Source: Henriciella algicola
GTDB lineage: Bacteria; Pseudomonadota; Alphaproteobacteria; Caulobacterales; Hyphomonadaceae
NCBI RefSeq assembly: GCF_003576245.1
Contig: NZ_QWGA01000003.1
Coordinates: forward strand, 930,001-994,000
DNA length: 64,000 nt
Reading direction: 5' to 3'
Part shown: positions 43,851 to 51,131 of the stretch, one piece after another
How positions within the stretch are numbered: position 1 is the first letter of the stretch
How the letters are laid out: every line of letters begins with the position of its first letter
Notes under the pieces: model-generated
Databases searched by the model: none
What the model saw: the letters and a program-made list of their open reading frames with translations, nothing else
What the model was told of the DNA's origin: nothing
Translations under genes and position numbers: made by a program

Positions 43851-44675
43851 ATGACGGCCATTCCTTTCTACCAGATCGACGCATTTGCCAGCCAGCCATT
43901 TGAAGGCAATCAGGCCTGCGTGATGCCGCTGGACGGGTTCCTGCCAGATGGGACGCTGCAGGCCATCGCGGCAGAAAACAATGTGGCCGAGACGGCTTTC
44001 ATCGTCGCCAAGAAGCCCGGACACTACGCCCTGCGCTGGTTCACGCCTGCCGTGGAAGTCCCGCTTTGTGGCCATGCTACGCTGGCATCGGCGCATGCAA
44101 TCTATACGCATCTCGGCTTCGACGGCGAGGAGATCGCCTTTGAGACCGTCCAGTCAGGCGTCCTGAAAGTCCGCCGCCTGTCAGACGAGACCTATGAGAT
44201 GGATTTCCCGGCACCAAAGGTCGAGAAGATCGCCGTCACTGAAGACGTCGCAGCAGCGCTTGGCGCGTGGCCTTTGGAAGCCTGGGGCGGCCCGTTCTAT
44301 GCAGCGGTGTTCGGCACGCCCGAAGATATCGAAGAGCTCAAACCCGATATCAGCCTACTCAAGACGCTCGGCGTCAGCGGCATTGGCGGAAACTGGGAAA
44401 GGGGCAATTTCGGATGCGTCGCACCAGGCGGCGCCGACGGTGCTGACCTCACAAGCCGTTTCTTCGCCCCGGGCAGCGGCATTGATGAAGACCCGGCCAC
44501 AGGCAGCTGGCACTGCATGGTCGCTGCCATCATGGGACCGCGCCTGAAGCGCCCGCTCGATTGCTATCAGGCCTATCCGGGACGCGGCGCGAAAATCGGG
44601 ATCGAGCTTATCGGCGACCGGGTGAAGCTGCGCGGCGATGCGGTGACCGTCATCGAAGGCAAGTTCACGCTCTAG
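43851..44675 (+). CDS. PhzF-family isomerase/epimerase
   Basis: A 274-residue protein of the PhzF superfamily (diaminopimelate-epimerase fold). Seen are QIDAFASQPFEGNQACVM at the start, AENNVAETAF with the catalytic glutamate (E47), PLCGHATLASAHAIY and the late GIDEDPATGSWHCMV. PhzF itself isomerises dihydrohydroxyanthranilate in phenazine synthesis; most relatives have unknown substrates, and no phenazine genes are near. GGGAG precedes the ATG. It is followed by a palindromic repeat. Confidence 0.92.
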   Translation: MTAIPFYQIDAFASQPFEGNQACVMPLDGFLPDGTLQAIAAENNVAETAFIVAKKPGHYALRWFTPAVEVPLCGHATLASAHAIYTHLGFDGEEIAFETVQSGVLKVRRLSDETYEMDFPAPKVEKIAVTEDVAAALGAWPLEAWGGPFYAAVFGTPEDIEELKPDISLLKTLGVSGIGGNWERGNFGCVAPGGADGADLTSRFFAPGSGIDEDPATGSWHCMVAAIMGPRLKRPLDCYQAYPGRGAKIGIELIGDRVKLRGDAVTVIEGKFTL

Positions 44676-44688
44676 GCATCTTGCCCGC

Positions 44689-44763
44689 GTGGTTCGATGT
44701 CGCTCACCATGCGGGCATACTCAAGCGTCGCCAAAGGCCGCATGGTGAGCGATGTCGAACCAC
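44689..44763. repeat. Palindromic dispersed repeat, copy 2
   Basis: Left arm 44689-44714 and right arm 44738-44763 pair over 26 bp, with two G-T wobble positions, around a 23-bp spacer. The arm core TTCGATGTCGCTCACCATGC matches copy 1 (14523-14596) except for two bases in the TTCGAC-TTCGC part. Like copy 1 it lies between two convergent genes (PhzF and the TauD-type dioxygenase), so it could terminate both transcripts. Confidence 0.85.
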
Positions 44764-44777
44764 TAGGCCTGCCACCT

Positions 44778-45620
44778 CTAGAACGGCCGGTCTCCATTCA
44801 CCGTCACCCGCCGCATATATCGGCGGTGGCCCGCATAGTCATTCAGGGCAAAGTGCCAGGTTGAGCGATTGTCCCAGAAAGCGACCGAGCCTGCTTCCCA
44901 ACGGAAGCGGCAGGTGAACTGCTCCTGCCTTGAATGCTCGAACAGATAGTTGAGCAGCGGGCGGCTCTCACGTTTCGTCCAGCCCTTGAAGCGCAGCGTG
45001 AAGGCCGGGTTCACGTACAGGCCCTTGCGACCTGTCTCTGGATGGGTGCGCACCACAGGATGCTCGAACTCCGGCGCATTGTCGGCCTGTTTCGTCTCCA
45101 TCGACTGACGGCCCATCGCTGATTGACCTTTTGGCCCATACTCCCGCCCTGCAGAATGGATGGCGGTGAGCCCTTCCAGTGTCGCTTTCAGCCCATCCGA
45201 CAGGGCGTCGTATGCCATATGCTGGTTCGCCCAGAGCGTGTCACCGCCATAGGGCGGGACCTCTATCGCGTGCAGGATGGAGCCGAGCGCAGGCTCCTCA
45301 AGGAAGGACATATCGGTGTGCCAGCCACCGCCGAAATTAGTCTTCTCTTCCGGCTCCTTGATGATTTCGAGGATCTCGGGGTGGCCCTCCATCCCCTTCA
45401 CATAGGGATGGACGTTGAGGCTGCCGAAACGCCTGCCAAACGCTTTGTGGCGCTCGGGGCTCAGATCATTCTGGTCCCTGAAGAAGATGACGTGATGATC
45501 GAGGAATGCCCGGTGCACCTTGTCGAAGGCTTCATTGGAAAGGTCTTGCGAAAGATCGACCCCCTCAATCTCTGCGCCCAGCGCCCCCGAAATTGGCCTG
45601 ACATTGATTTCACGGTTCAT
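44778..45620 (-). CDS. TauD/TfdA-family Fe(II)/2-oxoglutarate dioxygenase
   Basis: A 280-residue non-haem iron dioxygenase. The 2-His-1-carboxylate site is visible as WHTDMSF (H-x-D) early and as the distal histidine in SVAFWDNRSTWHFALNDY, with the oxoglutarate-binding arginine in GHRRYMRRVTVNG. N-terminal ISGALGAEIEGVDLSQDLS is typical of TauD/TfdA enzymes, which hydroxylate sulfonates, phenoxyacetates or other small substrates. The GGAGG ribosome binding site is strong. No sulfonate uptake genes flank it, so the substrate is open. Confidence 0.92.
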   Translation of the reverse strand: MNREINVRPISGALGAEIEGVDLSQDLSNEAFDKVHRAFLDHHVIFFRDQNDLSPERHKAFGRRFGSLNVHPYVKGMEGHPEILEIIKEPEEKTNFGGGWHTDMSFLEEPALGSILHAIEVPPYGGDTLWANQHMAYDALSDGLKATLEGLTAIHSAGREYGPKGQSAMGRQSMETKQADNAPEFEHPVVRTHPETGRKGLYVNPAFTLRFKGWTKRESRPLLNYLFEHSRQEQFTCRFRWEAGSVAFWDNRSTWHFALNDYAGHRRYMRRVTVNGDRPF

Positions 45621-45692
45621 CGTCTATCCTCCACTGGGCAGTCTTGCGCCGCCTCTGGCTCAGGATAGCAGACCCGCCTTCGGGCCGGAAGA

Positions 45693-46601
45693 TCAGGAAG
45701 AAGCAGCGGCGCGCTTGCGGCTCTGGCGCTGTGAGAACCACACACCCGCCAGGATCAGGATGAAGGCAGCGACCGCATTCCAGCTTTGTGTTTCCCCAAA
45801 GGCGAAATAGCCGAGCACCGCCGACATGATCGGAATGACATAGCCGGTCAGCGCCACGAAAGTCGCGCTGGTCCGGGCGACAAGCTGCATCAACAGAATG
45901 CCGGCAAGACCTGTCGAGACAGCGCCGAGGCCCAGAATGCAGAGCAGGCTCGCCTTCGTGGGGTCGACCGTCTCCCAGTCGGTCCAGAACAGCATCGGTA
46001 CCGACGTGATCGACGCAACGGTGAGAAACCCGACCGGAAGCACGATGGGCGGGAGGCGCGGTGCCTGTCGGGCGATGATGCTGTTCACCGCGTAACAAAA
46101 GGCCCCGCCGAGAACGAGCAGCTGCGCGATGAGGTCCACATTGCCGAGCCCCTGCATCGCGTCCGGGCCGAGCAGCAGCGCGACACCCGCAAAGCCTGTC
46201 GCAAGGCCTGCAATCTTGAAGCCTGTGAAGCGCTCATCATGGAAATAGAAATGCGCGAGCACCGCAGTGAAAAGCGGCGCGCCCGATATCAGAAGCGCGG
46301 CCAGCGACGAGTCGATCGTCTTCTGCCCGATCGTGATGAGATAGAATGGTAGCGCCGTGCCAGCCACGCCCATGCCGACAATAGCGAGCCAGGATGAACG
46401 ATCCGAAAAGGGTGGCAGGCGATCACCGCGAACGAGCATCACTGCCCAGAGGGTCAGCGCCCCTGTCATCAGGCGCCCCGGAATGATTACGCTGGCCGGT
46501 AGTTCACCCACGGCGACCTTGGTCATCGCAAATGCGCTCGCCCAGCAAGCAGACAGAAGCAGGAACAGGCCCCAGTCGGCAGGTGAACGCTTTGTCTGCA
46601 T
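45693..46601 (-). CDS. EamA/DMT-family transporter
   Basis: A 302-residue protein with ten hydrophobic helices in two EamA repeats. FLLLSACWASAFAMTKVAVGELPASVIIPGRLMTGAL in the first repeat and LLVLGGAFCYAVNSIIARQAPRL in the second are typical. Family members export amino acids or other metabolites. It is upstream of the dioxygenase gene on the same strand (72-bp gap) and divergent from serC. Substrate unknown. Confidence 0.9.
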   Translation of the reverse strand: MQTKRSPADWGLFLLLSACWASAFAMTKVAVGELPASVIIPGRLMTGALTLWAVMLVRGDRLPPFSDRSSWLAIVGMGVAGTALPFYLITIGQKTIDSSLAALLISGAPLFTAVLAHFYFHDERFTGFKIAGLATGFAGVALLLGPDAMQGLGNVDLIAQLLVLGGAFCYAVNSIIARQAPRLPPIVLPVGFLTVASITSVPMLFWTDWETVDPTKASLLCILGLGAVSTGLAGILLMQLVARTSATFVALTGYVIPIMSAVLGYFAFGETQSWNAVAAFILILAGVWFSQRQSRKRAAASS

Positions 46602-46731
46602 GAAGGCTGGCCCGTAAATCTATTGCCGACAGGGACTCGCACCCCAGCGGGCCTCCGGCAAGTCTCCAGCTCTCTATATTGTCACAATTGTTTCCCTATG
46701 CGGCGGCGCACAAGTCTGTCATAAGGGCGGT

Positions 46732-46778
46732 GGGCCAGCCCTCCCCAACGAGGGCCAGCCTATCTGTAAGGATAGGAG
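46732..46778 (+). ncRNA. serC leader RNA motif
   Basis: Two hairpins stand immediately before serC: GCCCTC-CCCAAC-GAGGGC (46738-46755) and CCTATC-TGTAAG-GATAGG (46759-46776). The second stem ends in the GGAG ribosome binding site of serC (start 46787). Two tandem hairpins upstream of serC-serA are what the known alphaproteobacterial serC motif (RF00517) consists of. Masking of the ribosome binding site suggests translational control of serine synthesis; the ligand, if any, is unknown. Confidence 0.72.
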
Positions 46779-46786
46779 TAAAACAG

Positions 46787-47959
46787 ATGACACTACCCCC
46801 CAAGCCGGAGGTCCGTCCGGCGTGCCCGCATTTTTCATCGGGCCCGACGGCCAAACGCCCCGGATTTTCCCTCGCACAACTCGAAACGACAGCCTTTGGC
46901 CGCTCGCACCGCGCCAAGGATGCGAAAGCCAAGCTGAAGGAAGCGATTGATCGCACCAAGCAGGTGCTGAACCTTCCTGCTGACTATCGCGTCGCCATCG
47001 TGCCCGCTTCTGATACGGGCGCTGTCGAGATGTGCATGTGGTCCATGCTCGGCGCAAAGCCCGTCGATATCTTTGCCTGGGAAAGCTTCGGCAAGGATTG
47101 GGTGACCGATGCCCAGAAGCAGCTGAAACTCGAGAATTGCGAGGTCTATGTCGGCGACTATGGCGTCCTGCCGCCTTTCGAGAAGGCGCGGGATGATGCT
47201 GATATCGTCTTCACCTGGAACGGCACCACGTCAGGCGTTCGCGTCGATGACCATAGCTGGATCAAGCCAAACCCGGACCGCGTCGTGATCTGCGATGCGA
47301 CCTCGGCGGTATTCGCGCAGGACATCCCGTTCGAGAAGCTCGATGTCATCACCTATAGCTGGCAGAAAGTGCTCGGCGGTGAAGCGGCCCACGGCATGCT
47401 GATCCTCAGCCCGAACGCCGTGAAGCGCCTCGAGAGCTACACGCCGGACCGCCCGCTTCCGAAAATCTTCCGCATGACCAGCGGCGGCAAGCTCAACGAA
47501 GCGCTCTTCGAGGGCGCGACGATCAACACGCCGTCCATGCTCTGCGTTGAAGATTATCTGCGCGCGCTCGACTGGGCCGAAGAGTGTGGCGGCCTGAAAG
47601 GCCTCAAGGCCCGCTCTGACAAGAGCCTCGGCATCCTTGAGGACTGGGTCGCGAAAACCGACTGGATCGACTTCCTCTGTGCGGACAAGGCCACGCGGTC
47701 GAATACGGGTGTCACCTTCAAGATCACCGATCCGCGGGTCGCGAAGCTTGATACCGACGCGCAGGAAGCCTTCGTGAAAAAGATGGTCACCCTGATCGAG
47801 AAGGAAGGCGCCGGTTTCGACTTCAACTCCTATGCGAAGGCCCCTCCGGGTCTGCGTATCTGGGTTGGTTCAACCGTAGAGCCGTCTGACGTCGAGAAAC
47901 TGTTGCCATGGCTCAACTGGGCCTTTGCGACGGTCGCTTCCGACCTTCAGGACGCCTGA
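46787..47959 (+). CDS. serC: Phosphoserine aminotransferase
   Basis: A 390-residue PLP enzyme of the alphaproteobacterial SerC branch, converting 3-phosphohydroxypyruvate and glutamate to phosphoserine and 2-oxoglutarate. Seen are FSSGPTAKRPGFSLAQL at the start, IVPASDTGAVEMCMWSMLG, WNGTTSGVR, VICDATSAVFA (PLP aspartate) and SYSWQKVLGGEAAHG with the Schiff-base lysine. The start at 46787 follows GGAG inside the leader hairpin. serA follows after a REP-like pair; together they make two of the three steps to serine. Confidence 0.95.
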   Translation: MTLPPKPEVRPACPHFSSGPTAKRPGFSLAQLETTAFGRSHRAKDAKAKLKEAIDRTKQVLNLPADYRVAIVPASDTGAVEMCMWSMLGAKPVDIFAWESFGKDWVTDAQKQLKLENCEVYVGDYGVLPPFEKARDDADIVFTWNGTTSGVRVDDHSWIKPNPDRVVICDATSAVFAQDIPFEKLDVITYSWQKVLGGEAAHGMLILSPNAVKRLESYTPDRPLPKIFRMTSGGKLNEALFEGATINTPSMLCVEDYLRALDWAEECGGLKGLKARSDKSLGILEDWVAKTDWIDFLCADKATRSNTGVTFKITDPRVAKLDTDAQEAFVKKMVTLIEKEGAGFDFNSYAKAPPGLRIWVGSTVEPSDVEKLLPWLNWAFATVASDLQDA

Positions 47960-47974
47960 CCACACGCCGCTCAT

Positions 47975-48044
47975 CCCCGCGAAGGCGGGGATCTCGTGCC
48001 ACAAACCTTTCCCTTCATTGCCTGAGGTCCCCGCCTTCGCGGGG
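47975..48044. repeat. REP/BIME-like inverted pair between serC and serA
   Basis: A 16-bp unit CCCCGCGAAGGCGGGG (47975-47990) and its exact reverse complement (48029-48044) are separated by 38 bp. Each unit itself folds as a G/C hairpin with a 4-nt loop (GAAG or CTTC), extended to 8 bp by flanking AT or GT bases. This pattern, an inverted pair of small palindromes in an intergenic site, matches REP/BIME elements in other proteobacteria. It may tune serA expression or stabilise the serC transcript. Confidence 0.85.
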
Positions 48045-48076
48045 ACGATCGGGGCAAATCTTCAGGAAACCATCTC

Positions 48077-49672
48077 ATGCCTAAAGTCCTTATCGCTGAT
48101 GATCTCAGCCAGGCAGCCGTCGATATCTTCACCAATCGCGGCATCGAAACCGACATCAAGGTCGGCCTGTCGAAAGACGAGCTGATCGCCATTGTCGACC
48201 AGTACGACGGCCTCGCCGTGCGCTCTGCCTGCAAGCCCGACGCAGACGTCATCGCCGCAGCAACGAACCTAAAGGTCATCGGCCGCGCCGGGATCGGGGT
48301 CGACAATATCGATATCAAGGCGGCGACCGCCAAAGGCGTCGTCGTCATGAACACCCCGTTCGGTAACGCGGTCACCACAGCCGAACATGCCATTGCCATG
48401 ATGTTCGCAGCGGCTCGGCAGATCCCTGCCGCCGACCAGGGCACGCAGGTCGGCAAATGGCCGAAGAAGCACTTCGTCGGCACAGAGCTATCCTACAAGA
48501 CGCTCGGCCTGATCGGCTGCGGCAATATCGGTGCCCGCGTCGCAGAACGGGCCAAGGGTCTGACCATGAAAGTGGTCGCCTATGACCCATTCCTCACCGA
48601 AGAGCGCGCCATTGAGCTTGGCGTCGAGAAGGTTGATCTCGACACACTTCTCGCGCGGGCTGACGTGATCACGCTCCACACCCCGCTAACAGACCAGACC
48701 CGCAACATCCTGTCCCGGGAAGCGCTGGCCAAGGCCAAGAAGGGACTGATCCTCGTCAATTGCGCGCGCGGCGGTCTCGTGGATGAGGCGGCAGTGCGTG
48801 AAATGCTCGACAATGGTCACCTCGGTGCAGCGGCCTTTGACGTTTTTGCGGAGGAGCCTGCGAAGGAAAACGTGCTGTTCGGCGCACCCAACTTCATCGC
48901 CACGCCTCACCTCGGCGCGGCTACTGTCGAGGCGCAGGAAAACGTCGCCCTTCAGGTCGCCGAACAGATGAGCGACTACCTCCTCTCCGGAGCCGTGACC
49001 AACGCGCTCAACATGCCATCGGTCACCGCCGATGAAGCCCCGCGTCTCAAGCCGTTCATCGAACTGGCAGAAAAGCTCGGTGCATTCGCCGGTCAGGTCT
49101 CTGATCACGGTTTTGAAGAAGTCATCATCGAGTATGAGGGCGAGGTTGCCGAACTGAACCGCAAGCCGGTCACCGCCGCCGCGCTTTCCGGCCTGCTCCA
49201 CGCTTCGCGCGGCGACGTGAACATGGTTTCAGCGCCGTCGATACTGGCCGAGTCGGGTGTGAAGCTGTCCGAGACCAAGACCGAGGAAAGCCCGGTTTAT
49301 GACAACCTCATCCGTATAAAGGTGAAAGTGCCGCGCACGGCCAATTCCGATGAAACGGGCTGGCGGTCGCTCGCCGGTACGGTTTCGGCGGGTCGCCCAC
49401 GCATTGTCGAAGTGAAGGGCATGCCGCTCGAAGGCGCGTTCTCGTCGGTCATGCTGTACGTCAACAATATCGACAAGCCGGGCTTCATTGGCGCGCTTGG
49501 CGCCATGCTGGGTGAGGCCGGGATCAACATCGCGACCTTCCACCTCGGCCGTCAGGACGCAGGCGGCGAGGCTATCGCCCTCATCGGTATTGATGGCGAG
49601 CCGCCTCATGAGCTTACCGCGAAGCTCGATGCGTTGCCGCACGTCCGCTACGCAAAAGTGCTGAACTTCTAG
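48077..49672 (+). CDS. serA: D-3-phosphoglycerate dehydrogenase
   Basis: A 531-residue SerA of the long type: substrate-binding lobe, NAD-binding lobe (GLIGCGNIGARVAERAKG), intervening domain and C-terminal ACT domain (LYVNNIDKPGFIGALGAMLGEAGINIATFHLGR). The active site residues appear in NCARGGLVDEAA and TPHLGAATVEAQENVA (histidine-aspartate/glutamate). It oxidises 3-phosphoglycerate to phosphohydroxypyruvate, the first step of serine synthesis; the ACT domain usually gives serine feedback. It follows serC after the inverted repeat pair. Confidence 0.97.
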   Translation: MPKVLIADDLSQAAVDIFTNRGIETDIKVGLSKDELIAIVDQYDGLAVRSACKPDADVIAAATNLKVIGRAGIGVDNIDIKAATAKGVVVMNTPFGNAVTTAEHAIAMMFAAARQIPAADQGTQVGKWPKKHFVGTELSYKTLGLIGCGNIGARVAERAKGLTMKVVAYDPFLTEERAIELGVEKVDLDTLLARADVITLHTPLTDQTRNILSREALAKAKKGLILVNCARGGLVDEAAVREMLDNGHLGAAAFDVFAEEPAKENVLFGAPNFIATPHLGAATVEAQENVALQVAEQMSDYLLSGAVTNALNMPSVTADEAPRLKPFIELAEKLGAFAGQVSDHGFEEVIIEYEGEVAELNRKPVTAAALSGLLHASRGDVNMVSAPSILAESGVKLSETKTEESPVYDNLIRIKVKVPRTANSDETGWRSLAGTVSAGRPRIVEVKGMPLEGAFSSVMLYVNNIDKPGFIGALGAMLGEAGINIATFHLGRQDAGGEAIALIGIDGEPPHELTAKLDALPHVRYAKVLNF

Positions 49673-49691
49673 CGTGCGATCATAACATTTA

Positions 49692-49724
49692 TGCCTGCCC
49701 TGAGGGTTATACTCAGGGCAGGCA
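49692..49724. terminator. Hairpin after serA
   Basis: TGCCTGCCCTGAG and CTCAGGGCAGGCA form a perfect 13-bp stem with a 7-nt loop (GGTTATA), 20 bp past the serA stop. Only AACTATCTTGG follows, so the T-tract is poor, but the stem is very stable. Confidence 0.7.
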
Positions 49725-49765
49725 AACTATCTTGGTTCGGGTAATCCACGTTTACGGAGCCCAAC

Positions 49766-50356
49766 ATGACCAAACTCGCTATTGTCTATCATTCCGGTTA
49801 CGGCCACACCGCAAAAGTCGCAGAACACGTTGCCAAGGGCGCGCGCGGCGTGACCGGTGTAGAGGTTGACCTCATCAAGGCTGACGACCTTCAGAACGCC
49901 GAAGACGGCCCGTGGGACACGCTCGCAGCCGCTGACGGCATCATCTTCGGCTCGCCGACCTATATGGGCGCAAGCTCATCAGTATTTCGCAAATTCGCCG
50001 AAGCCAGCTCGAAGGTCTGGATGAATGGCGGCTGGCGCGACAAGATTGGCGCAGGCTTCACCAATTCCGGCTCGCTCGCAGGTGACAAGCTGAATACGCT
50101 TCAAGAGCTCATGATTCTCGCCGGTCAGCACGGCATGATCTGGGCGAACTACGGCGCGTTCCCCGGCTACAATACGAGCAAGAGCGACTTTGGCGCTGCA
50201 TGGAATCGCGCCGGCCATATGATCGGCCTCGGCACGCAATCCCTGACGGACCTCCCAGCAGACCAGACCCCTGACAAGGCAGACCTCAGCACCTCCGAGG
50301 ACTTCGGTCAGCGCGTCGCGGAAATCACGAAACGCTGGGTTGCCGGAAAGGCATAG
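49766..50356 (+). CDS. WrbA-type flavodoxin-fold NAD(P)H:quinone oxidoreductase
   Basis: A 196-residue FMN protein. The phosphate-binding loop is in IVYHSGYGHTAKVAEHVAKGA and FGSPTYMGASSSVFRKF is the second FMN contact, as in WrbA-like quinone reductases and NADPH-dependent FMN reductases. The C-terminal half (GSLAGDKLNTLQELMILAGQHGMIWANYG) matches this group. It probably reduces quinones by two electrons and protects from redox cycling. It sits between two strong hairpins, so it is likely transcribed alone. Confidence 0.87.
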   Translation: MTKLAIVYHSGYGHTAKVAEHVAKGARGVTGVEVDLIKADDLQNAEDGPWDTLAAADGIIFGSPTYMGASSSVFRKFAEASSKVWMNGGWRDKIGAGFTNSGSLAGDKLNTLQELMILAGQHGMIWANYGAFPGYNTSKSDFGAAWNRAGHMIGLGTQSLTDLPADQTPDKADLSTSEDFGQRVAEITKRWVAGKA

Positions 50357-50400
50357 TTCACACGCGAACTTGCAGCAGACCCCCGAAAAAACTTGACCTT

Positions 50401-50436
50401 ATGCCCGCCCGGTACTCTCTGGGCGGGTATATTTTT
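50401..50436 (+). terminator. Intrinsic terminator after the WrbA-type gene
   Basis: CCCGCCC (50404-50410), 10-nt loop, GGGCGGG (50421-50427), then TATATTTTT. The stem can extend to 10 bp with one G-T pair. It is a classic Rho-independent terminator 45 bp downstream of the stop, and only 5-10 bp upstream of the ribosome binding site of the PagL gene. Confidence 0.85.
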
Positions 50437-50450
50437 AAGGGGAGCTACCC

Positions 50451-51029
50451 ATGAAACGTTTGATTGCACTCGCACTTTCCACGACCGCGATTGCTGCTCC
50501 GGCCAGCGCGCAATTCGTTGAAGAAGCGCGCCTCGGCGTGATGCAGCACAATGTCTGCATCCTCGACTGCAAGAATGCCGACAAGGAAGATGGCCCGAAC
50601 ATTGAAGCAGAGCTCGTCTTCGTCAGCCCAGACTTTCTGAGCATCCTCGCCAGCCCACGCCCTTACATCGTTGGCTCATTCAATACTGCAGGCGATACCA
50701 GCTTTGGCGGCTTCGGCTTCATGTGGAACTGGGACTTTGCTGAGGGCTGGTCTCTTGAGCCAAGCCTTGGCTATGTCATCCACGACGGCGCAAATGAAAG
50801 CCCATTCCCACAGGGCGATCCGCGCAGCGACGCATTTGCCCAGGACAACATCTATTTCGGCTCTGATGACCTTTTCCGGACGGGCCTCGCGCTGAACCGC
50901 GACCTGACAGATTCAGTCGGCGTACAAGTGCTCTATGAGCACCTTTCGCACGGCCAGATCCTAGGCGATGGCCGCAATCAGGGCGTCGATAATATCGGCG
51001 TTCGCGCATACTTCCGCTTCGGACAATAA
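50451..51029 (+). CDS. pagL: PagL-like lipid A 3-O-deacylase
   Basis: A 192-residue outer-membrane barrel protein with signal peptide (cleavage after PASA). The C-terminal segment LYEHLSHGQILGDGRNQGVD carries H164 and S166 in the His-x-Ser arrangement of PagL, which removes the 3-O acyl chain from lipid A, and it ends in ...AYFRFGQ. The catalytic glutamate of PagL is not obvious in the following N-x-G segment (NQGVDN), though the acid may be D180. AAGGGGAG precedes the ATG. The start follows the terminator at 50401-50436 closely. Confidence 0.83.
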   Translation: MKRLIALALSTTAIAAPASAQFVEEARLGVMQHNVCILDCKNADKEDGPNIEAELVFVSPDFLSILASPRPYIVGSFNTAGDTSFGGFGFMWNWDFAEGWSLEPSLGYVIHDGANESPFPQGDPRSDAFAQDNIYFGSDDLFRTGLALNRDLTDSVGVQVLYEHLSHGQILGDGRNQGVDNIGVRAYFRFGQ

Positions 51030-51036
51030 ACCGGTT

Positions 51037-51070
51037 CAAGGCTGACGCAGCTTACCCTTCGTCAGCCTTG
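51037..51070. terminator. Hairpin after the PagL-like gene
   Basis: CAAGGCTGACG and CGTCAGCCTTG form a perfect 11-bp stem around a 12-nt loop, 8 bp past the stop codon. The following tract is GCATCAGG, not T-rich. Confidence 0.65.
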
Positions 51071-51093
51071 CATCAGGCCAGCTAAACGCGAAT

Positions 51094-51125
51094 TCTCCCT
51101 CCCAAGAAACTTGGTTTGAGGGAGA
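51094..51125 (+). promoter_or_regulatory. Hairpin masking the ribosome binding site of the monooxygenase gene
   Basis: TCTCCCTC (51094-51101) pairs with GAGGGAGA (51118-51125), and an inner CCAAG-AAA-CTTGG stem stacks on it with a TTT bulge. GAGGGAG is the only good ribosome binding site for the ATG at 51132, so the folded leader should block initiation until it opens. Confidence 0.6.
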
Positions 51126-51131
51126 GTTTGC

